This document shows, in pieces, positions 35,437-44,643 of a DNA stretch of 64,000 nucleotides. The stretch's first letter is position 1; every line of letters starts with the position of its first letter. The stretch comes from Rhizobium leguminosarum (GTDB taxonomy: Bacteria > Pseudomonadota > Alphaproteobacteria > Rhizobiales > Rhizobiaceae). The notes under the pieces were generated by a model that saw nothing but the letters and a program-made list of their open reading frames with translations, had not been told where the DNA came from and did no database searches. The position numbers were made by a program, and so were the translations under genes. The DNA is taken from the NCBI RefSeq assembly GCF_002953715.1, contig NZ_CP025014.1:496001-560000 (forward strand), in the 5' to 3' direction.

Positions 35437-35445
35437 CCCTTCCCG

Positions 35446-36588
35446 ATGAATATTCATCCACCGCTTCAACTGACCTCGCATCTCGTCGGCATGATCTATG
35501 ACTGCGTTCTCGAACCGGTCAAATGGGAGGCCTTCGTCAGCGAGCTGCTGCGCGAGCTCGACTTTTCCTATGGCCTGCTCAGCATCAGCGCCTTCCCCGA
35601 AGGCAACGCCGTCTTCGGCGTCAGCGTCGGAATCGAAGGGCCGTGGATGGAAAAGCTGCCTGGCTACTGGGCCGATATCATGGATCTCTGGGGCGGCGAC
35701 GCGCGCATCCAGCAATATCCGCTGGAGGAACCCATCCTTCAGTCTGAGATCGTCGACGGCCGCCGGCTGAAGGCCAATCCCTATTACAGCGGCTGGTTCG
35801 CGCCGCAGGGCTATATCGATGCCGTGGCGATCGGGCTGGAGCGCAACCCGCATATGGTCTCCAGCATGGCGCTCGGGCGTCACGCCTCGGTCGGCCCGGT
35901 GGGCGAAAGCGAGCTCGGCCTGCTGCGCCTCCTTGCGCCGCATCTGCGCCGCGCCATATCGATCGCCCAGCAGTTAGAGCTGCAGTCGATCGCAGCATCG
36001 GCCTATGCCTCGGTGGTCGAGAGCCTGCCTGTCGGCGTGCTGCTGGTGGACGAACTGATGACCATCATCCATGCCAATCCGACCGCCGAAAGCCTGCTGT
36101 CGCGGCCGGGGCCGTTTCGGTCGGCCGGCAACCGGCTGGCGGTGAGGGCCGAAGGCGCCGCAGCGCTCGAACAGGCCATCGCCAAGGCTGCGTCCGACGA
36201 GGTCGCCCTTGGCGGCAACGGCGGAGCTGGTATTCCCCTGCGCCATGCCGACGGCTCCGCCTATGTCGTGCACGTCCTGCCACTGCGGCAGCGGCAAAGC
36301 CGCGGCGCACTCTGCCTGCCGGCGTCGGCCGCTCTCTTCCTCGTGCCGGCCGGCAGCCAGGCGCTGCTGCCGAGCGAACCCGTGACCCAGCTTTACGGCC
36401 TGACCCCAGCGGAAACCCGCATCTTCGAGCTGATCGCCCACGGCGAAGCGCCGAAGGCGATCGCCAAACAGCTCGGCCTGTCCGCCAACACGGTCAAGAC
36501 GCATGTCCGCAATATCTTCGCCAAGACGGGAACGCGCCGCCAGGCCGATTTCGCCCGGATGGCCGCCTCGCTTCGCGTGCTGCTTTGA
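35446..36588 (+). CDS. LuxR-family regulator (second of a tandem pair)
   Basis: A 380-residue protein with a C-terminal LuxR/GerE helix-turn-helix (LYGLTPAETRIFELIAHGEA; GLSANTVKTHVRNIFAKTGT). Its central part, VGVLLVDELMTIIHANPTAE, matches the PAS-like region of the previous gene, so the two are paralogues from an old tandem duplication. A longer N-terminus gives extra sensing capacity. Signal unknown. Confidence 0.86.
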   Translation: MNIHPPLQLTSHLVGMIYDCVLEPVKWEAFVSELLRELDFSYGLLSISAFPEGNAVFGVSVGIEGPWMEKLPGYWADIMDLWGGDARIQQYPLEEPILQSEIVDGRRLKANPYYSGWFAPQGYIDAVAIGLERNPHMVSSMALGRHASVGPVGESELGLLRLLAPHLRRAISIAQQLELQSIAASAYASVVESLPVGVLLVDELMTIIHANPTAESLLSRPGPFRSAGNRLAVRAEGAAALEQAIAKAASDEVALGGNGGAGIPLRHADGSAYVVHVLPLRQRQSRGALCLPASAALFLVPAGSQALLPSEPVTQLYGLTPAETRIFELIAHGEAPKAIAKQLGLSANTVKTHVRNIFAKTGTRRQADFARMAASLRVLL

Positions 36589-36770
36589 GGGGCGATCGGA
36601 AATGCCTCGCCTGCATGAAAGCCTCGGCCAAGCGGCGCCGAAATGCGCTCAGGTAATGGAGAAACTGCCTTCTCGCACGGTGGAAGGTACGAACCCTGGT
36701 CCACTCTGGGCAATAAACGGTATAAGCGGCACACCGCTTTCCTTTTCCGGTCTCTAGACTTCGGATCGGT

Positions 36771-36945
36771 CAGGGCAATTCGGCGGTGACGCGGAAGATG
36801 CCGCCGAGCCGATCGTCGAGGCTTACAAGCGCACGGCGCTCGCATCCCTTGCCTCGGAAAACCGCGGCAACAATACGCTGGCGCAGAGCCTCTACCAGCA
36901 GACCTACGATCTCGTTCCCGACATCAACTGCTCGGCCGTGCGTTG
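36771..36945. pseudogene. recombination scar: pseudokinase tail joined to FHA tail (copy 3)
   Basis: 36771-36806 equals 49471-49506 with one mismatch and corresponds to the minus-strand last codons of the pseudokinase gene (GGIFRVTAEL). 36801-36945 equals 25381-25525 of the FHA gene with about three differences in 145 bases. The two pieces share GCCGCCG (36800-36806) at the join. So the 3' ends of two distant genes are fused back to back here. The rest of the 36589-36957 gap carries no gene I can support. Confidence 0.9.
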
Positions 36946-36957
36946 CACAGGGTTGCT

Positions 36958-38889
36958 CTATGGCTGCCCGAGGGGGTTGGCCTTCCCCGCCTCGCATTCC
37001 GGCAGTCGCACAGGTTTGGCGAGGTTCACCAGCGCCTCGGGCTTGGCGCACGCCGGGAAGCCGGCGAGCGGCATTGTCTCTATAAACCGATTGCGCTCGA
37101 TTATGCTTAGGCCGGGTTCACTGATCATGCTCTCGACAGTCACCTCGGGGTGCTGCTTGAGAGTTTCCATAGCTGAAGCATGCGCCTCATCGGTTCGACC
37201 CAGTGCCGCAAGCGAGCTGCTACGGACCACCCAAGTCCACCTTTGGTAGTTGTTAGGCGTCATGCGCTCCAGCATCGTCACCGCGTCCTCATACCGCCCC
37301 GCCATAAAATAGGCAGGTGCGAAGAAGTTGGACGCCCACATCGGATAATTCGGGTCGAGCCGCATGACCTTGTCGACCATTTGAGCACCGCGTTCTGGTT
37401 CACCGAAGCGTGCTGCATAGCCGCTGTAAAAAGTCAGGATTTCGGACGAACCCGGAGCCAGACGAAGGGCCGTGTCGAATTCGGACTTGCCGCGGCCCAT
37501 GTCGCCCTTATTGGCAAGGCTCATACCAAACACCGCATGGGCTTCAGCGTCGCTCGGATCAAGCCGCACCGCGCGTTCGGCCACATCGGCGGCCGCCTTG
37601 CGGTTGCTCTCGGGATCGACGCCAAACACACCCATCAGATCATGAGCATGGTAAAGTTCTACCCAGGCCCGTGCCAGCCCCGGGTCCAGCTCGACGGCGC
37701 GGTTGAGAAACGTGATGGCCTCCTCGTCATCGGCTTTTGTGAGCTTTTCAATCTTCTCGGACCCGAGAAGATAGTAATCATAGGCATTCAGGTTTTCAGG
37801 CCGTTTGCGTTTGGCTGCAGCCCGCCCGGCCTCTTGAATCAGTCCCACTCCGCCGCCGAGGCGGTTGGCGACCTGTTCTGCGATTTCGGTCTGAACGGCG
37901 AACACGTCCTCAGCGGGCCGGTCCCAATTCTCCGACCAAAGATGATGGCCGGCCTTTGCATCGATCAACTGTGCTGTGATCCGTACCCGATCACTCTGCC
38001 GCTGGATCGAGCCTTCCAGTACAAAGCCGACATGGAGCGCGCTTGCGACCTGGCGGGCATCCACGGGCTTGCCTTTATAAACGTCCGTCGAATTCCGCGC
38101 CACCACCTCGAATTCGGGAAACCGCGCGAGGTCGGTGATGATGTCCTCGGTCAGCCCATAGGCCAGACGCCCGCTGGCCTCGTCGCCGCCATAATTGTTG
38201 AAGGGCAGCACCGCCACCGACGGCTTGCCACTCAAAGGTTCGGGCTGCAAGAACCACCAGACCCCGCCGCCCGCCAGAGCAAGCGCCACGATCGCCGCTG
38301 CAGCCGCCTTGGCCCAGCGCGGTACAATTTTGAGAAGGGGCCGACGCGCCCGTTTGCCGTCGAGCCTCAGCCGATACATCCGTACCGGGCGGCTGATGTT
38401 CTTGACCTGCTGCTCGCCGGCGAAATCGAGCGGCCAGTCGAGTTTGCCCTGGAGATGATCGTATGCCGTGCCCGACACCACCACGCCGCCCGGCTCGGCC
38501 AAATGCTCCAGCCGCGCGGCGACATTCACGCCATCCCCATAGACATCGCCATCCACCAAGGCCACATCGCCCAGATTGATCCCGACGCGAAATACGATGC
38601 GCTCGGGCTCCGGTAGGTCGGCGTTGCGCGCCGCCACGGCATTCTGAAATTCCGCGGCGCAGGCAACCGCATCAACCACGCTGTCGAAGGCGACGAGCGT
38701 GCCGTCGCCCATCAGCTTGATAACGGTGCCATGGCGCTGGGAGATGGCGGGATTGATCAGGTCGGCGCGGATGGCCTTCAGTCGCTTGATGGTGCCGGCC
38801 TCATCGGCCTCCATCGCCTTCGAGTAGCCGACCATATCCGCCGCTAGGATCGCGAGCAGCTTTCGGTCGAGCGCGGGGGTGCCCATCAT
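36958..38889 (-). CDS. class III adenylate cyclase with TolB-like and TPR domains
   Basis: A 643-residue protein. The N-terminal class III cyclase domain (about 8-170) carries LLAILAADMVGYSKAMEADE with a metal-binding Asp and VGINLGDVALVDGDVYGDGV with a second acidic site. One TM (about 194-212) is followed by a TolB-like N-terminal domain (SVAVLPFNNYGGDEASG) and TPR repeats to the end. This architecture is expanded in rhizobia and is thought to make cAMP in response to an unknown extracytoplasmic cue. The gene's stop is about 12 bases from the FHA-tail scar, so cargo C begins here. Confidence 0.9.
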   Translation of the reverse strand: MMGTPALDRKLLAILAADMVGYSKAMEADEAGTIKRLKAIRADLINPAISQRHGTVIKLMGDGTLVAFDSVVDAVACAAEFQNAVAARNADLPEPERIVFRVGINLGDVALVDGDVYGDGVNVAARLEHLAEPGGVVVSGTAYDHLQGKLDWPLDFAGEQQVKNISRPVRMYRLRLDGKRARRPLLKIVPRWAKAAAAAIVALALAGGGVWWFLQPEPLSGKPSVAVLPFNNYGGDEASGRLAYGLTEDIITDLARFPEFEVVARNSTDVYKGKPVDARQVASALHVGFVLEGSIQRQSDRVRITAQLIDAKAGHHLWSENWDRPAEDVFAVQTEIAEQVANRLGGGVGLIQEAGRAAAKRKRPENLNAYDYYLLGSEKIEKLTKADDEEAITFLNRAVELDPGLARAWVELYHAHDLMGVFGVDPESNRKAAADVAERAVRLDPSDAEAHAVFGMSLANKGDMGRGKSEFDTALRLAPGSSEILTFYSGYAARFGEPERGAQMVDKVMRLDPNYPMWASNFFAPAYFMAGRYEDAVTMLERMTPNNYQRWTWVVRSSSLAALGRTDEAHASAMETLKQHPEVTVESMISEPGLSIIERNRFIETMPLAGFPACAKPEALVNLAKPVRLPECEAGKANPLGQP

Positions 38890-38999
38890 CGTTGCCTTGC
38901 ATGAACATGCAATAGTGTCGGCAGTCTACACCCATCGACGCGCCGCAACTAGCACGCCGCCAAAACGGCAGGTCTGCTTGTGGCGCTACCCAGAGCCGA

Positions 39000-39045
39000 A
39001 GCAGGCCTCACGCGTCCCAAAGGGACGCTCCTCAGCATGCTGAGA
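39000..39045. repeat. REP-like palindromic element
   Basis: The perfect hairpin GCGTCCC-AAA-GGGACGC (39012-39028) is followed by the 14-base palindrome CTCAGCATGCTGAG (39031-39044). It resembles the GGAGCGCC/GGCGC-type REP elements common between genes in alphaproteobacteria. It lies between the divergent cyclase and SDR genes. Confidence 0.55.
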
Positions 39046-39102
39046 ATATCTGGCATCCGCCCGCCGACGCTGCCATAAATCAGCTTCATCGAGGGAGGAG
39101 CC

Positions 39103-39876
39103 ATGATGCAGAAGAATGCGCCGGACTTCAGCCTTGAGGGCAAGGTGACTTTGGTGACGGGAGCAAGCCGTGGCATCGGTCGAGCTTGCGCGCTTGCCTG
39201 TGCGAGAGCAGGCTCCGATATTGTTTTGGGGGTCCGCGATGTCGCGGCGTCGGCGGGCCTGGTTGCCGAACTCGAGGGCGCGGGACGAAAAGTTCTGCCC
39301 GTTGAACTGGACATTCCCAACAAGGCCCATATCGCACAAGCGGTCGACGCGGCGCTTACCACGTTCGGTCGGATCGACGTCCTCGTCAACAACGTCGGCG
39401 TGGCTCCGGGCAATCTCGCGGAACTCGTCGAGGAGAAGGACCTCGACGAGATACTCGATGTCAACATCAAGGGCACTTTTCTGATGATGCAGGCAGTAGG
39501 GCGTCACATGATCAAGCGCAATGGGGGCCGGATCATCAGCATCAGCTCACAGGCTGGCACCGTGGCACTGCGCGGCGAGGCAATCTATTGCATGAGCAAG
39601 GCGGCAATTAATCACCTCACGCGCTGCCTTGCAGCCGAATGGGCATCCTATAATGTCACTGTAAACACCGTATCGCCGACGTTCATTCACACCGATGGTA
39701 CAGCACCTTTTCTATCCGATGCCGAAAATCACAAAGCGACGCTCGGTCACATTCCACTCGGCCGGATCGGTGAAACCGATGATGTGGTGGGGGCCGTGGT
39801 CTTCCTGGCATCGCCGGCTGCGAGCCTCATCACGGGCGCGAACCTGCTGGTGGACGGTGGATGGTCCGTCGCCTGA
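39103..39876 (+). CDS. SDR-family oxidoreductase
   Basis: A 257-residue classical short-chain dehydrogenase. It has the cofactor motif TGASRGIG near residue 20, the NNVGVAP motif, the catalytic SSQAGT serine segment and YCMSKAA (Tyr-x-x-x-Lys), with a FabG-like C-terminus (GANLLVDGGWSVA). It is NAD(P)-dependent; the substrate is not predictable. GAGGGAGGAGCC precedes the ATG. Confidence 0.9.
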   Translation: MMQKNAPDFSLEGKVTLVTGASRGIGRACALACARAGSDIVLGVRDVAASAGLVAELEGAGRKVLPVELDIPNKAHIAQAVDAALTTFGRIDVLVNNVGVAPGNLAELVEEKDLDEILDVNIKGTFLMMQAVGRHMIKRNGGRIISISSQAGTVALRGEAIYCMSKAAINHLTRCLAAEWASYNVTVNTVSPTFIHTDGTAPFLSDAENHKATLGHIPLGRIGETDDVVGAVVFLASPAASLITGANLLVDGGWSVA

Positions 39877-40022
39877 GGCCTAGGCTGGCTGCACAGGAGC
39901 GCAAGACACGGTCTCGAAGGCAAGGGTCGCCTCGTCGGCAACATTGACCACACGTCCGTCATGGCGCGAAGTTCGTCGGGACGGACCTGTTGCGCAACCT
40001 CTCGATGCGCTAATCTTGACGG

Positions 40023-41081
40023 ATGAAACTCAGCCAGACCATACGGTTCTGCGCCTCCGCCGACGGCACCCGGATAGCCGTCGCATCGTGCGGGACGGGA
40101 CAAGTGATCCTTCGGGCGGCTCACTGGCTTAGTCATGTCGACTATGATGTCGAGAGCCCGGTCTGGCGGCCGTGGCTGCAGGCGCTCTCGGCCGGCAACC
40201 GGTTTGTGCGTTACGATCCGCGCGGCTGCGGTCTATCGGACCGGCATGTCGCCGATCTTTCGGTTGAAGCGTGGCACGCGGACCTGGATGCCGTGGCAGC
40301 CTCGATCGAGGAGCCGCGTTTCGTCCTCCTCGGTCTTTCGCAAGGCGGCGCCCTCAGTATCGCATTCGCCCTGAGGCATCCCGAGCGGGTGTCTCACCTG
40401 GTGCTCCTGAATGCCTATAGTCAGGGTGCGCGGGCACGCGCGCAGACCGAGCCCGAGCGCTTGGAGGCCGAGACGCTCGTCAACCTCATCCGCATCGGCT
40501 GGGGCCGCGACAATCCGGCATTCTGTCGGTTTTTTACCAACCTTTTCATTCCGGACGGGACACCCGAACAGCATCGCTGGTGGGGCGATCTGGAGCGTGT
40601 GACGGCAGCACCCGACGTTGCCGCGCAACTGCTCTGGCAGATGCAGGGGCTCGATGTGCTGGATCTGGCGACGACACTTCGCGTCCCGACTTTGGTTGCG
40701 CATAGCCGCGGCGATATGCGCGTACCGTTCGACCAAGGCTGCAAACTTGCGGCCGCGATTCCCGGAGCACGCTTCATACCGCTCGAGAGCAAGAACCATG
40801 TGCTCTTGCCAGACGAACCGGCCTGGGCCGTCTTCCATGGCGAACTCGCAACATTCCTCGGGCAGGATCGACCCGTGCGACCGCGCGCAGTGCGCGACGC
40901 CGGCCTGACAGCCGCCGAGGCGGCGCTTTTCGACCTCGTCGCGGAGGGGCTCGACAATCGCGCAATCGCAGCCCGCCTTGGCAAGAGCGTGAAGACCGTG
41001 CGCAACCAGCTGTCGGTGATTTTCAGCAAGCTCGGCGTGCATAACCGTTCGCAGGCGATCGTCATGGCGCTTTCCAGGTAG
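40023..41081 (+). CDS. alpha/beta hydrolase fused to a LuxR-type DNA-binding domain
   Basis: A 352-residue protein. The alpha/beta hydrolase fold (about 10-275) contains the nucleophile elbow LGLSQGGALS and the late ESKNHVLLPDE segment for the catalytic His. A C-terminal LuxR/GerE helix-turn-helix (about 287-350; LTAAEAALFDLVAEG and KSVKTVRNQLSVIFSKLGV) follows. The hydrolase part is probably a ligand sensor or ligand-processing domain controlling DNA binding. The methyltransferase gene 156 bases downstream is the likely target. Confidence 0.87.
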   Translation: MKLSQTIRFCASADGTRIAVASCGTGQVILRAAHWLSHVDYDVESPVWRPWLQALSAGNRFVRYDPRGCGLSDRHVADLSVEAWHADLDAVAASIEEPRFVLLGLSQGGALSIAFALRHPERVSHLVLLNAYSQGARARAQTEPERLEAETLVNLIRIGWGRDNPAFCRFFTNLFIPDGTPEQHRWWGDLERVTAAPDVAAQLLWQMQGLDVLDLATTLRVPTLVAHSRGDMRVPFDQGCKLAAAIPGARFIPLESKNHVLLPDEPAWAVFHGELATFLGQDRPVRPRAVRDAGLTAAEAALFDLVAEGLDNRAIAARLGKSVKTVRNQLSVIFSKLGVHNRSQAIVMALSR

Positions 41082-41237
41082 CGAGCTGCGTCGCCTCCAC
41101 CTTTGGGACAAACGCCCCTTTACCGGGCCTGAATCCGCAGCTGCGCGGGACAGCTGTCTCATGCCGTCAGGCGCGACGGGTCTCATCCTTGAACCGCGAT
41201 CGGCAAGAGGCCGCCCGTAAATCAGGAGGAATCCGAC

Positions 41238-42287
41238 ATGACCCAACTCAACGAAACAACGCTCAATGAGCTCGTGGGCCGCATCCTTGGCGACCTTGGC
41301 GGTGCAGTCAGCGTGCCGCTGGTGCGGATCGGAGACGCGCTCGACCTCTACAAGACCCTCAAGGATATCGGACCCGCGACGGCCGACGCGCTTGCAGGGG
41401 CCGCGGGATGCGCGCCGCGCTATGTGCGCGAGTGGCTGGCAGCGCAGGCGGCTTCGGGCTATGTGCATTACGAGAATGGCCGGTTCTCGCTCACGCCCGA
41501 GCAGGCCTATGTGTTTGCTGAACCCGACAGCCCGGTCAACCTGATTGGCGCGTTCGATACGGCTGCGGCGATGGTCGAAAACCAGCCGAAGGTGCAGTCT
41601 GCCTTCAAGACCGGTCGAGGCGTGGCTTGGGGAGATCAGGCCGGCTGCATGTTCTGCGCCGTGGCGAGGCTGTTCCGGCCCGGCTATGTGAACGCCCTCG
41701 TGCAGGACTGGCTGCCTGCGCTCGGTGGCGTCGTCGACAGGTTAAAGGCGGGCGGGACTGTGGCCGATGTGGGGTGCGGACATGGGTTGTCGACGATCCT
41801 CATGGCGCAGGCTTTCCCCAATTCCCGGTTCATCGGCTACGACTTCCATGCGGATTCGATTGCGGCCGCGACTGCCCACGCCCGGGCAGATGGCCTGACG
41901 AACGTGCACTTCAAGGTGGGCCGCGCGCGGGACTTCGACGGAAGCGACTTCGATCTGATCACCTGCTTCGACTGCCTGCACGACATGGGCGACCCCAAGA
42001 CTGCGGCGGCGCATATCAGAAAGGCGCTGAAGGAGGGTGGCACGTGGATGGTGGTCGAGCCCACGGCCGGGGATACGCTCGAGGACAATATCAACCCGGT
42101 CGGGCGGCTTTACTACTCCGCCTCGACGATGATCTGCGTTCCCACCTCCCTGGCGCAGGAGACGGGACTCGCGCTTGGCGCCCAGGCGGGAGAGAAGCGA
42201 TTGACAGAGGTGATCCGGTCTGGCGGGTTCACACATGTCCGGCGAGCAGCCCAGACCCCGCTCAACATGGTGCTCGAAGCAACCTGA
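41238..42287 (+). CDS. SAM-dependent methyltransferase with N-terminal winged helix
   Basis: A 349-residue protein. A winged-helix dimerisation domain (about 1-100) typical of O-methyltransferase-like families precedes a class I SAM-binding domain with motif I VADVGCGHGLSTILMA near residue 175 and DLITCFDCLHDMGDP for motif IV. GGAGG lies upstream of the ATG. It resembles the Rv2258c-like group; the substrate is unknown. Confidence 0.85.
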   Translation: MTQLNETTLNELVGRILGDLGGAVSVPLVRIGDALDLYKTLKDIGPATADALAGAAGCAPRYVREWLAAQAASGYVHYENGRFSLTPEQAYVFAEPDSPVNLIGAFDTAAAMVENQPKVQSAFKTGRGVAWGDQAGCMFCAVARLFRPGYVNALVQDWLPALGGVVDRLKAGGTVADVGCGHGLSTILMAQAFPNSRFIGYDFHADSIAAATAHARADGLTNVHFKVGRARDFDGSDFDLITCFDCLHDMGDPKTAAAHIRKALKEGGTWMVVEPTAGDTLEDNINPVGRLYYSASTMICVPTSLAQETGLALGAQAGEKRLTEVIRSGGFTHVRRAAQTPLNMVLEAT

Positions 42288-42296
42288 TGAGAAGGA

Positions 42297-42461
42297 GTGG
42301 CGCGTCGGTGTCCGGCCAGATGTGGCTTCAAACCAACCATGTCCAGGTATAGATGACTTGACCGACGAAATCGTCCAATTCGATTGCAAGGACCGAGGGG
42401 CCATCAGGCGCAACAAATCCCGTAGATCGACTGTGAGATCATAAATTCTCAGCGTCACCAT
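42297..42461 (-). pseudogene. possible truncated gene start antisense to the methyltransferase end
   Basis: An ATG at 42461 has an excellent ribosome site (TGGAGGAGCACC) and begins MVTLRIYDLTVDLRDLLRLM. After about 50 plausible codons the frame runs into the antisense strand of the methyltransferase gene, where it loses any protein-like character. It looks like the 5' end of a gene cut off by the arrival of the methyltransferase. No family is assigned. The rest of the 42288-42567 gap is empty. Confidence 0.4.
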
Positions 42462-42567
42462 GGTGCTCCTCCAGAGGTTACTGCTGCACTCGGTTACCTG
42501 ACCATACGAGGTCGGCTCCGACCGGATTGATAATCCACGGAGAGGTCTCGGAGGATCAGGTGAGACC

Positions 42568-43503
42568 TTACCGCCAATGCAGCTGCAGGAACTTTCTGGC
42601 TTTGATGAAGCTCCACGTCACAGCAGCGTTTTTGTGCGGGCCATTATCATCGAGAATATCGTCAACGGAGTAAAATAGCAGTTCAGACGCTTCGTTTCGA
42701 TCAGCTGCCGCTTCTGCGCCTGACAGGATATCCGCAGCCGTGGATTCGCTCGGCATCAGGAGAAACAGTTCCGGGTGGCAGAAGACCGGATCATAAGCCA
42801 GACCGACAGCAACCGCTTCAGATCGGGTTACATCACGAACGGCGATTTCCTCCTCTACTTCGCGGGCAATCTCGTTGAAGAGGTCTAAGGGACCGTCGCT
42901 CTCACGTGGCTCGGCGTACCCCCCGATTAGATAGAGGCCGCCGGGGTTTTGGTCCGCCAGCAGACTTCGCTTCGTGACAATGACATTGCCGTCGCCCGTC
43001 AGCACCACGGCCGTTAGTCCAAGGGGGTCAGCGCGATCCGCTTCTGGATACTCGAAACCGAAAGTGGGATGGCGTGTCGCCACGTAGGCAGAAAAGCGGG
43101 TCCGGCTTGCAGCAATGCTCAGCCGTTCACCTTCAACCCGGTAAGAGGCCATCCGCAACAAAGCGCCGTCGAAAGCAGCTGGACGCTTTGCGCATACTGC
43201 TGCCCAGGTCGATTTCCTGACTTCTTCCACGCGATCCTGCAGCTCGAAATTGCCAACGAGGTGGCAGTCGATATGATCGACGGGAATGCTGAAAGCTTGA
43301 TCTTGGAACACACCATTACCCCGTTGAAAAATCGAATCGTAGGCCGCTTCGAGGTAAACATGAGCAAGAAGGCCAACCAACAGCTTTTCGATTGGCATTG
43401 GATAGAAGCTGGTAAGCAGGCTTTCAATTCCACTATCAAGATGCCTGCCCGCTCTCCCAGACACGCTGATAGAAATCGAGCGATTTCTCAGGCGTTTCGA
43501 CAC
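42568..43503 (-). CDS. NUDIX-like protein
   Basis: A 311-residue protein. The N-terminal half (about 1-150) is unassigned; the C-terminal half carries a NUDIX-like box (GGYAEPRESDGPLDLFNEIA, then REVEEEI). The spacing of the box is longer than the classical G-x5-E-x7-REUxEE pattern, so activity is uncertain. A GTG start at 43503 has TTGGAG just upstream. No pathway context is visible. Confidence 0.65.
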   Translation of the reverse strand: MSKRLRNRSISISVSGRAGRHLDSGIESLLTSFYPMPIEKLLVGLLAHVYLEAAYDSIFQRGNGVFQDQAFSIPVDHIDCHLVGNFELQDRVEEVRKSTWAAVCAKRPAAFDGALLRMASYRVEGERLSIAASRTRFSAYVATRHPTFGFEYPEADRADPLGLTAVVLTGDGNVIVTKRSLLADQNPGGLYLIGGYAEPRESDGPLDLFNEIAREVEEEIAVRDVTRSEAVAVGLAYDPVFCHPELFLLMPSESTAADILSGAEAAADRNEASELLFYSVDDILDDNGPHKNAAVTWSFIKARKFLQLHWR

Positions 43504-43594
43504 ATAACTCCAAGCTCAGTTGCAATTGGTGCCTCCTTCTCTGCTCGAAATGTCTGCTGTTGCCAGAAGTAGCGGACGCGCGGCCGGCAGCCAA

Positions 43595-44437
43595 TTATTT
43601 GTCGAGATACTTGTTCAGGAATGCTCGAACGCTGCTAAAGGACTGCTCGGCCGCCGTCGCATTATATTCTTCCCGATGGCCGAATGCCGTCTTTGCCACC
43701 GCGACGTACGGGGAATCGAAATCATGGTATGCACCCGGATAGACGTTGAGTTCGATTGGCGGGCCTTTGCCACTCAGGTGAGAAACCCTTTGCCGACACC
43801 TTTCGGCGGGGCTCCAATCGTCCAGTTCGCCATTTAGGATCAAGGTTGGCACCGTCGCATCGCCCTCATGGGGAGCGCAAACCGGATAGTAGGCGACTGC
43901 AGCCTTGAACTTTCGATCCATAAACTGCTCGATGCCTTCGGTTTTCGTGGCTTCCAGTGTTGCGATTCCACCAGCCGAGAAGCCCATCAGCCCCACACGT
44001 TGGGCGTCAACGAAGGTGTATGTCGACAGGAGATCGAGAGCCCCGTAGGCATCGAATACCCGATCGGGAAGATAACGCTCACAGGTGTTGTCAATGTTGC
44101 GGGTGGTGAAGCTGTCGACCACCAGCACGACATATCCCCATGAGGTCAACCGCTGCGGCCAGTAAGTCTTGGTGTTCGGCCGAATACCTCCGCAACCATG
44201 CATGATAACGATGGCCGGAAAGGGACCATCTCCCTCAGGTCGGCTCAGATATCCCAGCAAGTGCGTCGCTTGGGCCTGCGGGAGACTGACACCTTGTTCC
44301 CTGGCCCTGCGTTCCAGGAATGGACTTGGCTTTGTGACTGCGCTGTCGAATCGCACCAACTCGTCAGCGTGAGCCGCAGGGTTAGGCTGCACGATAGCGA
44401 TGAGCAAAAGTCCGAAAACAAGCTTTGTGATTTGCAT
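43595..44437 (-). CDS. secreted dienelactone-hydrolase-family protein
   Basis: About 280 residues. The ATG at 44437 gives a clean signal peptide (MQITKLVFGLLLIAIV, cleavage near AAHA). The dienelactone hydrolase fold shows VIMHGCGGIRPNT, the nucleophile elbow MGFSAGGIA with Ser in place of the classical Cys, and GAYHDFDSP near the C-terminus for the catalytic His. It is a periplasmic esterase or peptidase of unknown substrate. An upstream start at 44485 would destroy the signal peptide. Confidence 0.83.
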   Translation of the reverse strand: MQITKLVFGLLLIAIVQPNPAAHADELVRFDSAVTKPSPFLERRAREQGVSLPQAQATHLLGYLSRPEGDGPFPAIVIMHGCGGIRPNTKTYWPQRLTSWGYVVLVVDSFTTRNIDNTCERYLPDRVFDAYGALDLLSTYTFVDAQRVGLMGFSAGGIATLEATKTEGIEQFMDRKFKAAVAYYPVCAPHEGDATVPTLILNGELDDWSPAERCRQRVSHLSGKGPPIELNVYPGAYHDFDSPYVAVAKTAFGHREEYNATAAEQSFSSVRAFLNKYLDK

Positions 44438-44643
44438 TGCGTTGTTCCGCTGGGCGACAGGCAGTTGATCAAACGCTATCCACAACCGATCATCATCTAG
44501 ATGCGGAAACTTCGACGTCCATAGGCTAAAAAAGGGCGTGGCAAATAGCCGCCCCTAATGAGTATCCGCAGTCTTAAGACCGCAGCCGGGGACAGAGCTC
44601 AAGGCTAAACCTTACAAGCGACATCGGCCTCGACCGAGCCTCG

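Noticed and set aside
39877..40022. A possible second promoter or small gene between the SDR and hydrolase-LuxR genes.
   Set aside because: 146 bases without a clear motif, ribosome site or conserved frame.
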